Of a stretch of DNA of 64,000 nucleotides, positions 24,301 to 37,387 are shown in pieces; position 1 is the first letter of the stretch; each line of letters starts with the position of its first letter. The stretch covers positions 18,482,169 to 18,546,168 of the forward strand of contig NC_133288.1 in NCBI RefSeq assembly GCF_005239225.2. Direction: 5' to 3'. Below the pieces are notes generated by a model that searched no databases, was not told where the DNA came from, and saw only the letters and a program-made list of their open reading frames with translations. The translations under genes were made by a program, and so were the position numbers. This DNA comes from Populus alba (Eukaryota; Streptophyta; Magnoliopsida; Malpighiales; Salicaceae).

Positions 24301-24711
24301 AGTGCAACAATGACTTAGGATGAACGAGTACTCCAACTAGCAAGTTCCATCATCCAATCCATTGATGTTTATTTTGGATGCTGATCTTGTGTCCTCAGAA
24401 GTTGGCTTCTGCTCAGATCTTGTCTTATCTCTTACAAAGATGCCTGTGGACGATTCTTCTGTCGGCGAAGGGAAAGAAAGCCTTCTCATTCATGTACAAA
24501 CACAGGTATTTCATCACATTCTGAGTACGTGGCTGTTGCAAATTTGCAGAAGAAGCCCTCTATTTCGCTTATCAGCTTAGTTCATCGTGTCTTATTGTAG
24601 CTTCTTATTATGAAGGTACCATCGATTTCATTTTTTTGTCTCTGTTACTGATTTTGAGTAGTAGAAGCGTCTTATCAAAATGGATTTCTGTTATTTTCAT
24701 ATATTATACAG

Positions 24712-24897
24712 CTTACTTGTTCATCATTTCCTCAAGGTTCTGGTGCTGGAGAAGGCAACTGGGCAGGCCTTTGCTTCAATCCAAGTCAATGGTCCACGGT
24801 GATTGCTTTCTTTATTGCACTAATTTTGAGTGTGTTGATATATACTCTAGCCATAGTGAACATCATTTCAATATCAATTGAACCAGCGAGAGATTGA
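24712..24897 (+). other. Alternative reading of block B: small single-pass membrane protein
   Basis: In another frame the same stretch, with an acceptor at 24711 (TTATACAG), stays open from 24712 to a TGA at 24895-24897. It contains GEGNWAGLCFNPSQWSTV and then a membrane-type segment (IAFFIALILSVLIYTLAIV). Joined to 24440-24505 it would give 83 residues in frame. It competes with the frame used in the 24440-29332 entry; only transcripts can decide. Confidence 0.25.
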
Positions 24898-25315
24898 AAA
24901 CCCATTTCAAAATTCTACAGTTGCTTTATGCTTTTGATCAACCATCAATAACTTTATGATTTCGTGCTTCAGATATTATGTTTTTTGTTCAATGGGATTA
25001 GAAACTTGGAATTTTGGACAGAACTACAGTTGGTGTGAGAACTTGACTGCAAGTTCTTTAGCGACACTGATTTTGCAATGAAAACATTGTTTTTAAACAT
25101 CATTGGTATGGAATTTTACTAGATTACATATTTCAGATTTATCCTTGTTGCTTGCTTTACATTCAGCTCCTTCAAACATAAATGATAGTCTCTGTTACCT
25201 GTCCGAACATTCTGTGCCTTCATCATCTCTAGTTCCAGGCCGTCGTAGCATGCAGCTCTTACACAAAGCTTTGATGTCTATGACCCAAGACATCCATGAG
25301 CGTATAGTCGTGTGA

Positions 25316-25545
25316 GACTGCTTGTTTTTGTGTTTCAAAAGTATTTTAAAAAAAATTGAAATTTTTTTATTTTTTTTTATTAACTTTAAATTAATATGTT
25401 TTTAGTATTTTCAAATCATTTTGATGTGCTATATGTAAAATAATTTTTAAAAAATCAAAAAAATATCATTAGCATGTATTTTGGCACGAAAAGATATTTA
25501 AAAAGCAATTGCAATCATACTGTCAAACAATCTAACATGAGTAGT
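25316..25545 (-). repeat. AT-rich dispersed repeat
   Basis: Contains TTTCAAATCATTTTGATGTG and its usual A/T-rich neighbours, then CAATTGCAATCATACTGTCAAACA at the edge, the complement of the TGTTTG...GTGATTG edge seen at 21935. Orientation is therefore opposite to that copy. Confidence 0.5.
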
Positions 25546-25922
25546 AGTAAATGCTGTTTGTTCCGGTACCGGAGTTAAATACACAGTTAGAAAAAAATGT
25601 ATTGTATTTTTCATAATTTAAAGAAGAGAGTGGCGGGATCTGTGATTCAGGGATGGTAGAGATTGTGCTGGCCGGAGTCCATTTGGTTAATTGTTAAGGG
25701 ATTTGTTTTCTTTTAGAAGTAATTAATATAGAGTGATTTATTGAATAGACCGAAGGGAACACCTTCAATCTAAAATAGATCCATGGCCAACATAGAACAT
25801 CCCACCCTTTAAAATTTCTCTGTCCTTTAGAATTCCTGAATTTTTTTCTACTTCAAGACTTCTTGGAGAATTCAGACCATCGGAGTGGAAATTTTATATT
25901 AGCCGTTGCTGAGGGCTGCCAG

Positions 25923-28273
25923 GTAAGATTGTGTTTCTATATTTTCCCATTCTCCCTATTTATATACATATCGTGCTGCTCTGTTTTCATCTCTACTGCA
26001 GTTGACGCTGTGTGACTTGAGAATGAAAGAAATGTAAAACCACGATTTATTGTCTCATGCAAATGCTAAACAAAAGATGTCCAATATAAAGCATGTAAAA
26101 GCATAACATAGCATTTTAACACAAAAATAATAATAAAATATAGCATACATGCTAAACATATAATTCAAACTTGTAATTGATATAAAAAAAAATCATATCA
26201 TGCATATGCTAATAATAAAATTAATTGTGTTTAAATTAAAACAAAAAGGATATTTGATGAAACACTTTAAAGTAATGGATCTTATTATTGTTAATGATGA
26301 ATCATTTGTTCCTTTGTACAACTAGTATGTTTGTAATATATTTTTTTCAAAATTAACAACACCACCTTGATTTAGATACATTTTTAAACAAGGATCTTTG
26401 AACTAAATATTATGCAACTCAAATATCTCTTAATAAGATGAATTTAAGCTTAGATTTGAAAAAAAATTAAAGTATTATAAAAGAAGAAAAAAAACACTAA
26501 AAATGAGACGAGAAAGAGTGTAAAATATGAAAAACTCAAGTTAGAAACTTTTTCTTCACCGTCTTTTTTTACTAAATTTTAAAAGCTAAAAGATTGAAGA
26601 ATTAATAATAATCAATTCCTACTATTATCAACATTTGATTAACAATTACAAAAAAATAATTAAATATAGAAAAATCAAGGGTTTTATAATGGAAAAGCCT
26701 GGGGTTTTTTGAGATTAATTTCTCATTTACTCATAATTTATTTAATTAAAACAAGTTTTCAACAATCCTCCCATAGAAGGAAAATTATCTCACAAGTTTG
26801 AAAGCAACTCAAAGATTTATTGAGAGATACTGATTTGATAGATTACTATATCATGATAAGTAGTTTTTGACTTTGAACCTTTTATAGTGAAATACTATCA
26901 GATTTACTTGGCTAAATAATGAATGCAATATCTTGAACTATTCAATCTTTTGTGTAAACTAAAACAATAAATAGTACTCACATAGTTCTCTACCTAGAGA
27001 TTTTCTTTGGTTCTTAATATTGTATTTATTTTAGTTCTAAATAACTTTTGGATTCATGAGTGCTTTAGAGAATTTAATATTTATTCAAAATTATAAAAGA
27101 GATGGATAATCACATTTCTCACTTATATATGATGTTTTTTTATTAAAAGTATTCTGTTATATTTCACATGGTTTACAAAGATATGAAAAATATTAAAAAC
27201 TCAAGCTCAACTTTTATCATGCTACAAGTAACATTTTTTTCATAATAAAAATAAATAAAGAAATAATAATTTTCTAATGATACCGAGATTATTATTGTAT
27301 AACTTGGTTTTCCATTTCAATATAGATTTTAGGATTTCCAGTCAATCAAGTATGATTATTATCATTAAACTTTTTTATTTTTAAAAGGTTTAAATTTATT
27401 ACTCTTGATAAATTATACACAAACTCTCTGTTATGGTGATGATTTAGGCAGATAATGGCTAGATTATCAATGATTGCATATTTATTCTTCTGATCAACAC
27501 ATTATTTATAAAGTCCTCTTAATTTCTGGTTGTATTCAAGATGAATACCTTATTAATGTTTACGAGCGTATTTGGTGGTAGCGATTGCTTTTCAAATAAC
27601 TGAAATACTCTTAATATTAGCACATCATTATTCAGAAAGTGACTAAAAAAAACTCTATTTTTAAAAATATAAGTTAAACTGAGTTCCAAACACTTACATC
27701 TTGAACGTCGATGGTCGCCGATTTCCAGATGGGCAGATTGCTCAAAATATGAGGCCTGTTTTTATTCGATCATTTTCTCCCCTCAAATTCTTGTCTTTTC
27801 AAGCTCTTCTCCATGTTTTGACTCAGCTGTTGTATCAACAATGGAAGGAAAAAGAAAAACCACTGTTGTAGTATTTGTTTATTGATTTTTTGCGTATTTA
27901 GTATCTTTATAAAAAAAAAAAATACATGTTCATGATTTGATTGTTTCACTGGAGATTAGACAAAAGAAGAGAAAAACCGAAGCTGAAAATAAACTCCTCA
28001 AGTGAGTGTCTAGTGCAAGTTTGCTCCTTACAGATCCTCTTCTCTCACTTTCCTGCATTTAAAGGGATCTCGCTTGTTCAAATTCATTTCATAAATTACT
28101 TCATTCATGAGGTTTATTGTTTTTCTTGAACACGAAAATGTAATGGTTTTCAAGATTAAGAGCGGGGTTTTCTGGCCACATATGCCAGCATTTACAATGT
28201 TTATACTGAAGCTCCATGTCTTCTTGGTTTTAATGCTTCATCCTAAATTGTTTTGCTTTTGCTACAACTGCAG
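25923..28273 (+). other. AT-rich DNA between exon blocks C and D
   Basis: Nothing recognisable as a gene. If blocks C and D belong to one gene, this would be a 2351-bp intron. Confidence 0.35.
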
Positions 28274-29332
28274 ATAACTGGACTTGCATTCTCATTGCTT
28301 CACCCCGATTACATTTGTATCCAAGGGGTTGATTATGAGGTGATTGCTTTTGAAGCTACGACAGCTAATCTCCTTGCGTTTTACTGCTTTTCTTGCTCAG
28401 CATTTTTTAGTCCTATGTAAGTTTCCATTTCAGTTGCCTTTAAAAGCTTCTGCTTCCCCCTGTTGTCTTTTGGCCATCCCCACTTGTTCAATTGGGGGCG
28501 TTTTCACTCTCTTCGTAAAGACGACAAAACAAAATAGAACTGAAACTATAATTGCTTTTGCTTTGTTGCCATATGGAAAGAAAGGTATTTTATAAACTGC
28601 CAAATATACATGTTCTTGAAGTGCATGGAGAAGGAAATTGTGTTAGAATAAGGAGAAAATGTACAAAGAGGACGGGGAATTCTCCTGAACACAGAAACAC
28701 ACAGCAAGTTACGATGCTGAAACACCAAAACTCTCCATGCTCTCTGAATATAGATACGCCTTGTATGATCATCTGTAAACTGCTAGAATGTGAAATTGCT
28801 TATGAACAAAAAACTTCTTTAAGTAGAGAACTCTAAAGGCTTGTCAGAAACCTTTCAGGTATAGAAAATGGTAGATAAAAAGCTTTGAAGTATAGACCCA
28901 GAAAATGAGACTGGATCCATGTGGCTGCCAAGTGCCCACATGAAGAAAATAGGAGTGTCGTAACTCTTTAACTTGTGTAGTTCCATCAAAGCAGTGTGCT
29001 AGAACAAGTATCTGGAAAGTCTAGCTCCTCTAATGTTATTATTTGGTACTTCTCAAGTTATTGTCTTCTGCCTCAGCCAAGTAATTCCAGCCCTGCTGTT
29101 GTGAGCTGGGCTTGCATGAACTAAGCTGCCTTTCTAGTTAGCTAATACATCACCATTGATGCTGTTTTAAAATGGGATGGGCGAGCCGACTCACTCTCTT
29201 ACATGTCAATCCTTGTTGCAGTGCTCCAACGAGGATGTAATGGGCGGTTGGTGTGCTTCTGGTAGCATCTTCTTGGCTGATAAAAAGAGTGAGATAAACA
29301 TGACAGCAGGTCCTGAAAAAGGGAGTGAATAA

Positions 29333-32300
29333 GCATGGTGGTGGATCCTTGAAAATGGATATCCTTCGAGGTTGTTCGGATATGTTCTCATCTTTCGGAT
29401 TGGACGCTGCTGCTTAGGCATCAGGTTTTTTAAGCAGCAATCCTTATTACCAGTAATTTCAAGCAGTCGTTGATCCTCCAGTCAAGGCACCACTTGACTT
29501 CTTCGAGAAGAAAAAAATATATAATCAACTCCTACCACCAAAGGTTAAACGATCTAATTTAATTCCAAACCCAAAAAAATTGATTGTGAATTGGACCGAA
29601 TAAAATAATTAAATTGCTAAATTTGGTTTTGTTTGGTTCAATTTTATGTTTGTTAAAATCAAATAATTTAAATTTGAATTGATTATTATTTAATTGAGCT
29701 ATTTTTTATAGGCTTTGATTTAATAATGAATTTTTTTAGTCAGAATTTTTTATTTAGCTTGAATTGGTTTTTTTTATTATTATTTTTAAAATCTTAAACA
29801 AACCGAATTAAATTAAAAAAAAAATTAAATAAAATTATTAAAGTATTTGGGAACTTGCAATAATAAGTGCAATTCTTAAAAATCAGGTATGAATCTGCTA
29901 TCATAAATAAAAATATTTTTCAGACATATTATAAAGATGGCCTAGTAAATGTATTTATGAATTAGTGGTCTGGTCAATGCCAAGAGAAAGTTTGATCATG
30001 CTAGACCAGAATAACAACTTACATAAGAGCCATAATTTTTTATCAATAGTTAGATTGCGCGTTTAAATTTTTGTAGAAATTTTAGAGATTGTTTTTTCTA
30101 TTGTAGTCATTGCATTATTACACAACTATCGAATCTTTAGATTTTAAAAATCTTGTGCCCCTAGTTTTGACTCTTTTTTGTAATTTTTTTTTTTTTTTAG
30201 ATTTCTTATTTATTTTGGATTTTATGCCCCTTTTTTTTTTGTAATTTTATTTTTGTTTTTATTTCTTAATTGAGATAGATTTTGATCTAGACTTTGTAAA
30301 TTTGAAGACTTTGTAAACCTTTTAAAATAACAGATTTTATTATCATTATTTAATAAAAAATAACTAGTGAACTTAGAGTTCACACCTGCAATTTCTTTAA
30401 TCTATTAAAATATTGTTATTCTTTATTTAATTGTTGTATTTATCTTCTGTCTGCTTCAGGAGTCCAACAAATTCAAAAAACCATTTGTTTAATTTAATTG
30501 TTGTATGTTCCATGACGTCGATTTGGCGGAGAAATTTATTGTAACTTGCGAGATTAATGGCTTTATTGCGAAAACGAAATTCCAGAGATAGAGATGGAAC
30601 GGAGGCTGCAAGTCAATTATCTTCGCCGCCTCATGCCTTCTCGTCAAGATAGCAAATCCATAACTAAATATTTGAACTTTTTTTGTATCTGAATTCTAAG
30701 CCTCTCTTTTTTTTTTCCATGTGTTTTCTTGTCAAACATCAATCTATGTATGACATTGAACATTTCTGGATTTGAAGCAACTGACAGTGCACAGTTTGAT
30801 AGAGCCTTCTGGCTAGGCACGGTGGACCACTGGACGGACCTCTTCTCTTTTCGAGGGCTGCAGTCCTTCTGGATTTTTTATTTTTTATTTTTTTTGTGGA
30901 TTTTTCAAGGGTCAATTTACCTAAAGCAAGAACTGTAGTGGATCTAGATTCTAGACCGCTGTTCTGTCCGGACGAGGCTTGTCAGAGGGCGTTCTGGACT
31001 GTCGTGTTCAGAAAATCGGGAAGATCGCCAGTTCAACCAACAGCTCTTCAGCTGCGATCATTATGGTATTTTTAAAACAATAAAACTTATTATTTTTATT
31101 TTTAAAATATAAAACCAAACATCCACTACCTCTCTCCTCAATTATTAATAACCGAAAAGCAAGTTATATAGTTTAATTAGTTGAATTTTAGTTTTAATTT
31201 TTAAAAATTATCAATTTACAAATCACTAAAACTTATATAATTAGTCATGTTTTAAATTTATTTTCTAAATTAAAAGTTTGAGTCTTACAAAACTCAGAAG
31301 CTACCAAAAATTTACATAATTATTAATTTCAAATTCATAAAATTAATTAAAATATATAAATTGATCCAATACATAATAAATAATAATAATAATAAATAGC
31401 CCGTCTCGTATGTGCGCCTCTTATTTTATTGTCAAGACGATACCGACTTTCCAATTTATGGATGGGACATTTAAATGAACAACACATGTCGGGATATTTC
31501 TAGTTTTAGCAATCTTGGAAACAAAGAAAAAGTCACATCGGCAATGAAATTTAATATTGAATTGTTCTTTAGACATGATTTGAATTTGTGTTTGTTTTAA
31601 ATAAATTAATTTCTTTGCTTTTTTTACACGTTATTACTATAATAATTTTTTTAAAAAAATATTATTTTAATATATTTTTAAATCAATACCATGAGTTTTA
31701 TATTGTAATAGTTGACCAAGAATCAAGAAACAGATCCAAACGAGGCAACGCATTCTACCATTACCAACAAGTGCTCGGAGAGATTGATATCAGCAATTTA
31801 TTTGTGATGTAAATAATAAAATTAAATGTTGGTCGTTGTTTCTTAGGCTAAGAGCATATCCCTGATCTTCTTGAATAAATTTATCAAGAGACGTGCAGAG
31901 AAAGGCTGAGCTGTTCGTTTCACTACACGTCATCCACATAATGATGGCAGCGAAGGACACGTATGGGTTATTATATTCTAGGGACCACAACTTGATGGCC
32001 CCAGCAATAAAATACAATGGGGTCAGAGCTTCAGCAGCCGTCAGGTCCGATGCTGACGCTTTATTTGTTGCCACACACATACGTAGGCGTTTTTTATGCA
32101 TGTAATTTTATTTGGTGTTTGTCTTGTGCAACTTGTGAATTATTCATGCGTCCATAAAGTACTTAAGATTTATTTAATTAATATAATTTAAATAAATTAT
32201 AGGTTAACAAGTTGATCTTAAAAAATTCTTAGCTATTTTACTAGAAAAATCTTAGTTTTTTTTTTTAAAAAAATTTAACTCTTGTTTTATGATGGTTAAT

Positions 32301-33490
32301 TAAAGATTGATAATAATAAAAATTAATTCTTTAATTTTTTAACTTTAAAAAACCACTATAAAAAAAAGTGAAGGAAAAGTTTCTAACATATTTTTTTATA
32401 TATATTTTTCATCATCTTGTTTTTAATATTTTTCTTTTTTTTTATATATTTTGATTTTTTCTCTTAGATTTATAGCTTGGGTTCATAATTTGTTAAGAAA
32501 TGCTTTGAATGGCCTTATTCTCTGCCATAGCATCATCAATAATTAATCTCTTCTTCTAGATATTAAATCCAGTACAACAAACATTTAACTACCGGGATGC
32601 AATTGTGTGAATTTTATTTTCTTTCCTAGTATTACAAAAATAAAATGCAACATTCCAACCCTCCCATAACATGTTCAATGTGCCATTATTTAATTGCATT
32701 AACCAACTTATTTTACCACCGAACATATGTTCGACTCCAATTTCATACCCTTTTGGCATACGTCTATAACAAATACCCAATCATTAGAAATAACAAAATT
32801 AAACCAAAAAGCATTTTAAAATTTTGAAACATGAGGTATGATTTTATTATCAATATTATTATTATTATTTACCATCACATTCAGGTCAAGTGAATCATCA
32901 AATTTTTTTAAAAAATTGTATTATTTTACTAATTTTTTTTTTTATGTTTATCATGTTAATTTTAAAAAATATCTAAAATAATTAGTAATTAGAGGATGAG
33001 TCATTAGAGTAGTATACTCCACAATGTAGGCATGCGGCTTGTGATGAATACTATTTGTAGAACGGCACAGAAAACGGAGGAAAAAACTATTTGTACACAT
33101 TTTAGCATGCATCAGTTGTGGTTCAAAAGAAATGTTTTTATTAGCCAATCACTACTATGAATAAATATTTTACAAGAATATTCAAAGGATATTTATTAAC
33201 TGATAAATTTTGAGTTTATTAAATTAATCTAGATATATATAAACTAGTCCAAACATTAATATTAATTTTAAAAAATAAAAATCCTACAAGACAAATGCAG
33301 CCTTGTGTGTGTGTGCATAGAGAGAGAGAGAGAACTTTAATCTACCGGTCAAATTTCTCTGCTGGTTAAAAAAATGGTTGCATGGTGAAAGATGTATTCA
33401 GAACTCTATTGAAAATAACAGTTCACCTACTAAAATAATTCGAAACCTCCAAAAGAAAAAATAAAATAATTCTATAGTTGCACTGAATTA
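29333..33490. other. Intergenic DNA, mixed and AT-rich
   Basis: No supported gene. A patch of mixed sequence at 30740-31060 (GGACGGACCTCTTCTC, GTCCGGACGAGGC) and one at 31830-32105 stand out from the AT-rich surroundings. The latter carries a 103-codon minus-strand ORF and a 70-codon plus-strand ORF without family signal. A TG/AG microsatellite lies at about 33305-33332. Confidence 0.35.
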
Positions 33491-33690
33491 ATGACGATTT
33501 TTGTGGTTGGGAAGTGGTTTTGTAAAAAAAATATATTTTTTTTATTTAAATTAACTTCTTAGTATTTTTAAATTATTTTAATGTATTAATATTAAAAATA
33601 TTTTTTAAAAAAACTAATTCAATACATTACAAATAAAAAATATTTTAAAAAACAATCGCTTTTATAATATTAAATAGAGGCTTAAAACTA
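33490..33690. repeat. AT-rich dispersed repeat
   Basis: Begins GTGGTTGGGAAGTGGTTTTG and ends AAAACAATCGCTTTTATAAT with the family's AT-rich core between. Confidence 0.45.
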
Positions 33691-34189
33691 TACAATTTGA
33701 GTTTTGAAACCCGGACAAAATCAGAATGCCTATACATAAAAAAAAAATGTCATCAAGGCGGATAAAAATATGAACTATTTAAATTTTCATTGTTCTTGTT
33801 CTAAAAAGTAAATTGACATTCTCTTATAATGAAGAAATTTTTTCCTTCTTTCTTGTTGTGTAATGGATGAACTTTCCTATTCAATCATACCGATCAAGTT
33901 GATATGCTAAAATTAATTAGTTGAGAAAAACTCGTAAATTAATTAGTTTTGCAAAATAAGAAGAGTTACTAAAAAAGAATAGAGAATTAAGTCATATTAA
34001 TTAATTAGAAAATCACACTGCCATGCTCACCTAGTCATGTTTCATGTTCATCCAAGTTCAATGCCTCTAGAAAGCAGCAATCCACACGTGAAGCAGGGTG
34101 GTCTTGCTGTTAAGGAAAGGGAGATTCTCTTGCAACGTCTAATTTAGACTCCGTTAGAAAAAATTTTTTTAATATTTCACTGTATAATA

Positions 34190-34400
34190 AAATATAAGCT
34201 GGTAAGTAATTAATTAATATTTTTTTTTTCAAGTTTATTAAAAAAAATAAAAATTAAATCTGATAAATAAAAAAAATTAAAGGATAATGAAATTTAAAAA
34301 AATTAATTTCATAAATTATTTCAAATAAAAAATAACAATAAAAAAATAAAGATCAAATCTAAAAGATAAAATACTGAAAAAAAATAAAATTAAAATAAAA
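34190..34400. repeat. Fragment of the GAAAATGTTTTCC-type dispersed element
   Basis: Shares TTTCATAAATTATTTCAAAT, AAAGATCAAATCTAAAAGAT and A-rich spacers with 17630-17960 and 51930-52220. The GGAAAACATTTTCC edge is missing. Confidence 0.5.
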
Positions 34401-34849
34401 AAAATAAGTTAGTTAAAATTAGTCTGGTCATATATTATTATTTTAATATTTTTTTTAATTATTGCAAAATTTCTTGGATCATTCTTAATATGAACCACCT
34501 AGTATAGAGCGGACATAAAATGCGGGTAATAACTAAAAATATATATTTTTTTTCTATCCCAGTTGCATAGAAAAAATAAATTCTTTGAACATGGATAAAT
34601 AAATAAAAAACAAATCATAATATTAAATTAATATTTGAGATTATTCTCTTTTTCATTATTTTACACTTAAAATGATCGTGCGCCTTTTTATGCACGTATT
34701 AAAAGCATTCTAACGGGGTATCGTTTTGTACCAGATACGACACCAGAAACGTTGAATATAAGTACAAAACAAACGTAAGTACGAAACAAGGGATTCTCAT
34801 TCTGGAGGAGCCGAAAACTAATCTTGCATTAATTTAATACCCTATCATC

Positions 34850-37387
34850 GAGTTCTATTATTATTATTAATAATATACTAAAAACGTGTTGGTAAAATAC
34901 TGTAGCTAAAGCGTTTTTTTTTTTTTTTTTTTTTTTTATGCCTATGGGTTTTTTTTAGTTTTTTTTTTGTGTTTTTTTTCTTTTAATGAATTTTTTTTGT
35001 TTAATTTAGTTTGTTAATGTGAAAAATTTTTTTTTATTTAGTTATCATACTTTCATGACACGGATTTCGAGTTTGATGGGTTAACTTAATTTGACGAGTT
35101 AACCCAAATTTTTTTTTGTTTTTTCCTTTTTAATCAAATTTTTTCATTTAATTTAGTTTGTTATTTTTTTTTCGTTTAGCCCATCAATTTTTTTTTCTAT
35201 TTAGTTATCAAACTTTCATGACGCGAATCTCAGGTTTGACGGATTAACCTGATTTGAAAGGTTAACTCAGTTGTTTCAGATTTTTTTTTTTTTCCTCATT
35301 AGTAACAGACTTATGTCTTTTGTTTTGTTTTTTTTTAATTTTTAATCAATTTTTTTTCGTTTAGTTTAGGTTGTTAATGTTCAATTTGTTTGTTATTTAG
35401 TTATCAGACTTTTATGACACGGATCCTAGGTTTGATAGGTAACCTGGTTTAACGGGTTAGTCCAGTTAATTCTAGGTTAACCCGTTAAATTTGTTTTTCT
35501 ATTTAGTTATCAAACTTTCACGACACGAATCCAAGGTTTAACAGCTTAACTCAGTTAATTCAGATTTTTTCTCTTTTTCTTCATTAGTTTTTTTCTTTCA
35601 ATTGGTTTTTTTTCTTTTTAATTAATTTATTTAATTATCACACTTTTATGACATGACATTGCAGCTAGACCCGCATACAAGGCTATTGGGTCTGATTTTT
35701 TTTTAGCAGGTTTTTTTTTTGTTTTTTTTTACATGTTTTTTTTATATTTTTTTTCCCAAAAATTTATTTCTTCTTCTTTTTTATTTTTTTATTTCAAAAT
35801 TATCTTTGCTAATTTTTTTAAATATTAAGCTGGTTGAAATTTTAATTATGTAGTTTTTTTCTTTAAAACATTGTGGATTGCTATAGTATTCTCATACATT
35901 ATTTTCTTTTTTTTTTCCAAATGATCTTTGTAGATTTTTTTTTTATATTAAGTTGGTTAAGAATTTAGCTTTTTATTTTTTTTTTTAAAAAAAAACAATA
36001 TTGATTGCTACAAGTGTTTCCCCTACATGGTTTTTGCTTTACTGCAGTGTTTCCCTATATATATTTTTTTTAAAATTATCTTTATCGAATTTATTTTTTC
36101 AATATTGAGCTGGCTGATAATTTAGCTTTAGTTTTTCCCACATGTTTTTTTATTTGTTTTTTTTTTTTTCCAAAATTGTCATTTTTTACATATTTTTTTT
36201 TGTTTTTTTTCAGAATTATTTTTATTGATTTTATTTTTTTACTATTGAGCTGGTTGAAAATTTAGTTTTTTTGTATTTTTCTTTAAAACATTGTAGCTTT
36301 CCCCATGTGCTTTTTTTTCCGCTTTTGTTTCCTTTTTTACATGTTTTGTTTTTTTTTTTTTCATTTTTTTTACCCAAAATTGACTCTTTTTTTTTTTTTT
36401 AAATAGCCTTTGTCGGTTTTTTATATATATTAAGCTAGTTGAGAACTTAGCTTTGTAACTTTTTTTTTTTAAAAAAAAAACACTATGGATTTATAATGTT
36501 TCCCTTACATGATTTTTGTTTGGCTGCAGTGTTTCCCCCACATGTTTATTTTTTTAAATTATCCTTGTTAAATTTATTTTTTTAATATTGAGTTGGTTGA
36601 GAATTTAGCTTTAATTTTAGCTTTCTCCACGTTTTTTTCATTATAATTATTATTATATTGTATTATATTATATAACTGTTTTTTTTCTTTTTAATTTTTT
36701 TAATGAATTCTTTTTGTTTGATTTAGTTTGTTAATGTTAAATTTTTTTATTTAGTTATCATATTTTCATGATACGAATCTCGGGTTTGATGGGTTAACCT
36801 GATTTGGCGAGTTATTTTTTTTCATTTAATTTAGTTTGTTCAAATTAATTTTCTTTCTATTTAATTATTAGATTTTCATACTTTCATGACACGTATCCTA
36901 GGCTTGACGGGTTAACTTGGTTTGATGGGTAAACCCGTTATTTTTTTTTTCTATTTAGTTATCAAACTTTCATGATGCAAATCCCAGATTTTACGGGATA
37001 ACCTGGTTTAAAGGGTTAACCCAATTAATTCAATTTCTTTTTCTTGTTTTTTTCATTAGTTTTTTTCCTTTCTGTTGATTTTTTTTCTTTGTTTTTTTTA
37101 ATTAATTTATTTAATTATTACACTTTTATGACACGACCTTATAGCCAGACCCACATCAATATTCTTGGGTCGGTGTTACAGCCAGGACTCACTTAAACTT
37201 GAGTCATGCAAGTTTAATTTTATTATTAATATTATAAATATTACTCTTAGATCAGGCGTTGCAGTTAAACCCAAGATTCTTGGATATAACTTTGCAGAAA
37301 AACCCAAGATTTTTATATTTTTATTTTTTTAAAATATTTTTTATATAAAAAAAATAACCCGCGGCATCGCGCGGGTATCAAAGCTAG
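34850..37387 (+). mobile_element. Helitron-like non-autonomous element
   Basis: The 3' end has the full Helitron signature: a 7-bp perfect stem ACCCGCG/CGCGGGT with a 6-base loop (37357-37376), then 7 bases and CTAG (37384-37387), followed by T, the expected host base. The 5' end is near 34850 (a TCTATTATTATTATT start is possible), but the expected A|TC border is not clear. The inside has no long ORF, is rich in T runs, and repeats two modules many times: ATTTAGTTATCAAACTTTCATGACACGAAT plus GGTTTGACGGGTTAACC, and AGCTGGTTGAGAATTTAGCTTT plus GTTTCCCCCACATG. It carries no Rep/helicase, so it would need a partner element. Confidence 0.7.
37357..37387 (+). other. Helitron 3' terminal hairpin and CTAG end
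   Basis: GC-rich 7-bp hairpin in an otherwise AT-rich context, 7 bases before CTAG. It marks the replication stop of rolling-circle elements by family knowledge. Confidence 0.75.

Larger units (their letters stand above)
24440..29332 (+). pseudogene. Exon blocks of an unrecognised multi-exon gene (possibly decaying)
   Basis: Five short blocks look like exons with proper splice edges. A, 24440-24505: MPVDDSSVGEGKESLLIHVQ.. ending CAG|GTATTT. B, 24737-24798 after CTCAAG|: VLVLEKATGQAFASIQVNGP, then |GTGATT. C, ending 25922: HRSGNFILAVAEGCQ then |GTAAGA. D, 28274-28339 after CTGCAG|: ITGLAFSLLHPDYICIQG.. then |GTGATT. E, 29222-29332 after TTGCAG|: DVMGGWCASGSIFLADKKSE to a TAA stop. A-B and C-D join in frame. 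C plus D (FILAVAEGCQ-ITGLAFSLLHPDYIC) reads like a beta-propeller strand pair, but I cannot name the family. A possible sixth block near 25252-25310 (SFDVYDPRHP) is followed by TGA, which hints at decay. Missing middle exons or a dead gene are both possible. Confidence 0.35.

Noticed and set aside
28344..28836. Several overlapping ORFs of 60-94 codons on both strands
   Set aside because: No family features, and the frames compete with each other. Splice-edged block D just upstream is better evidence of coding here.
31790..32105. 103-codon minus ORF and 70-codon plus ORF
   Set aside because: Mutual overlap, no recognisable motif, no splice or promoter context that I could support.
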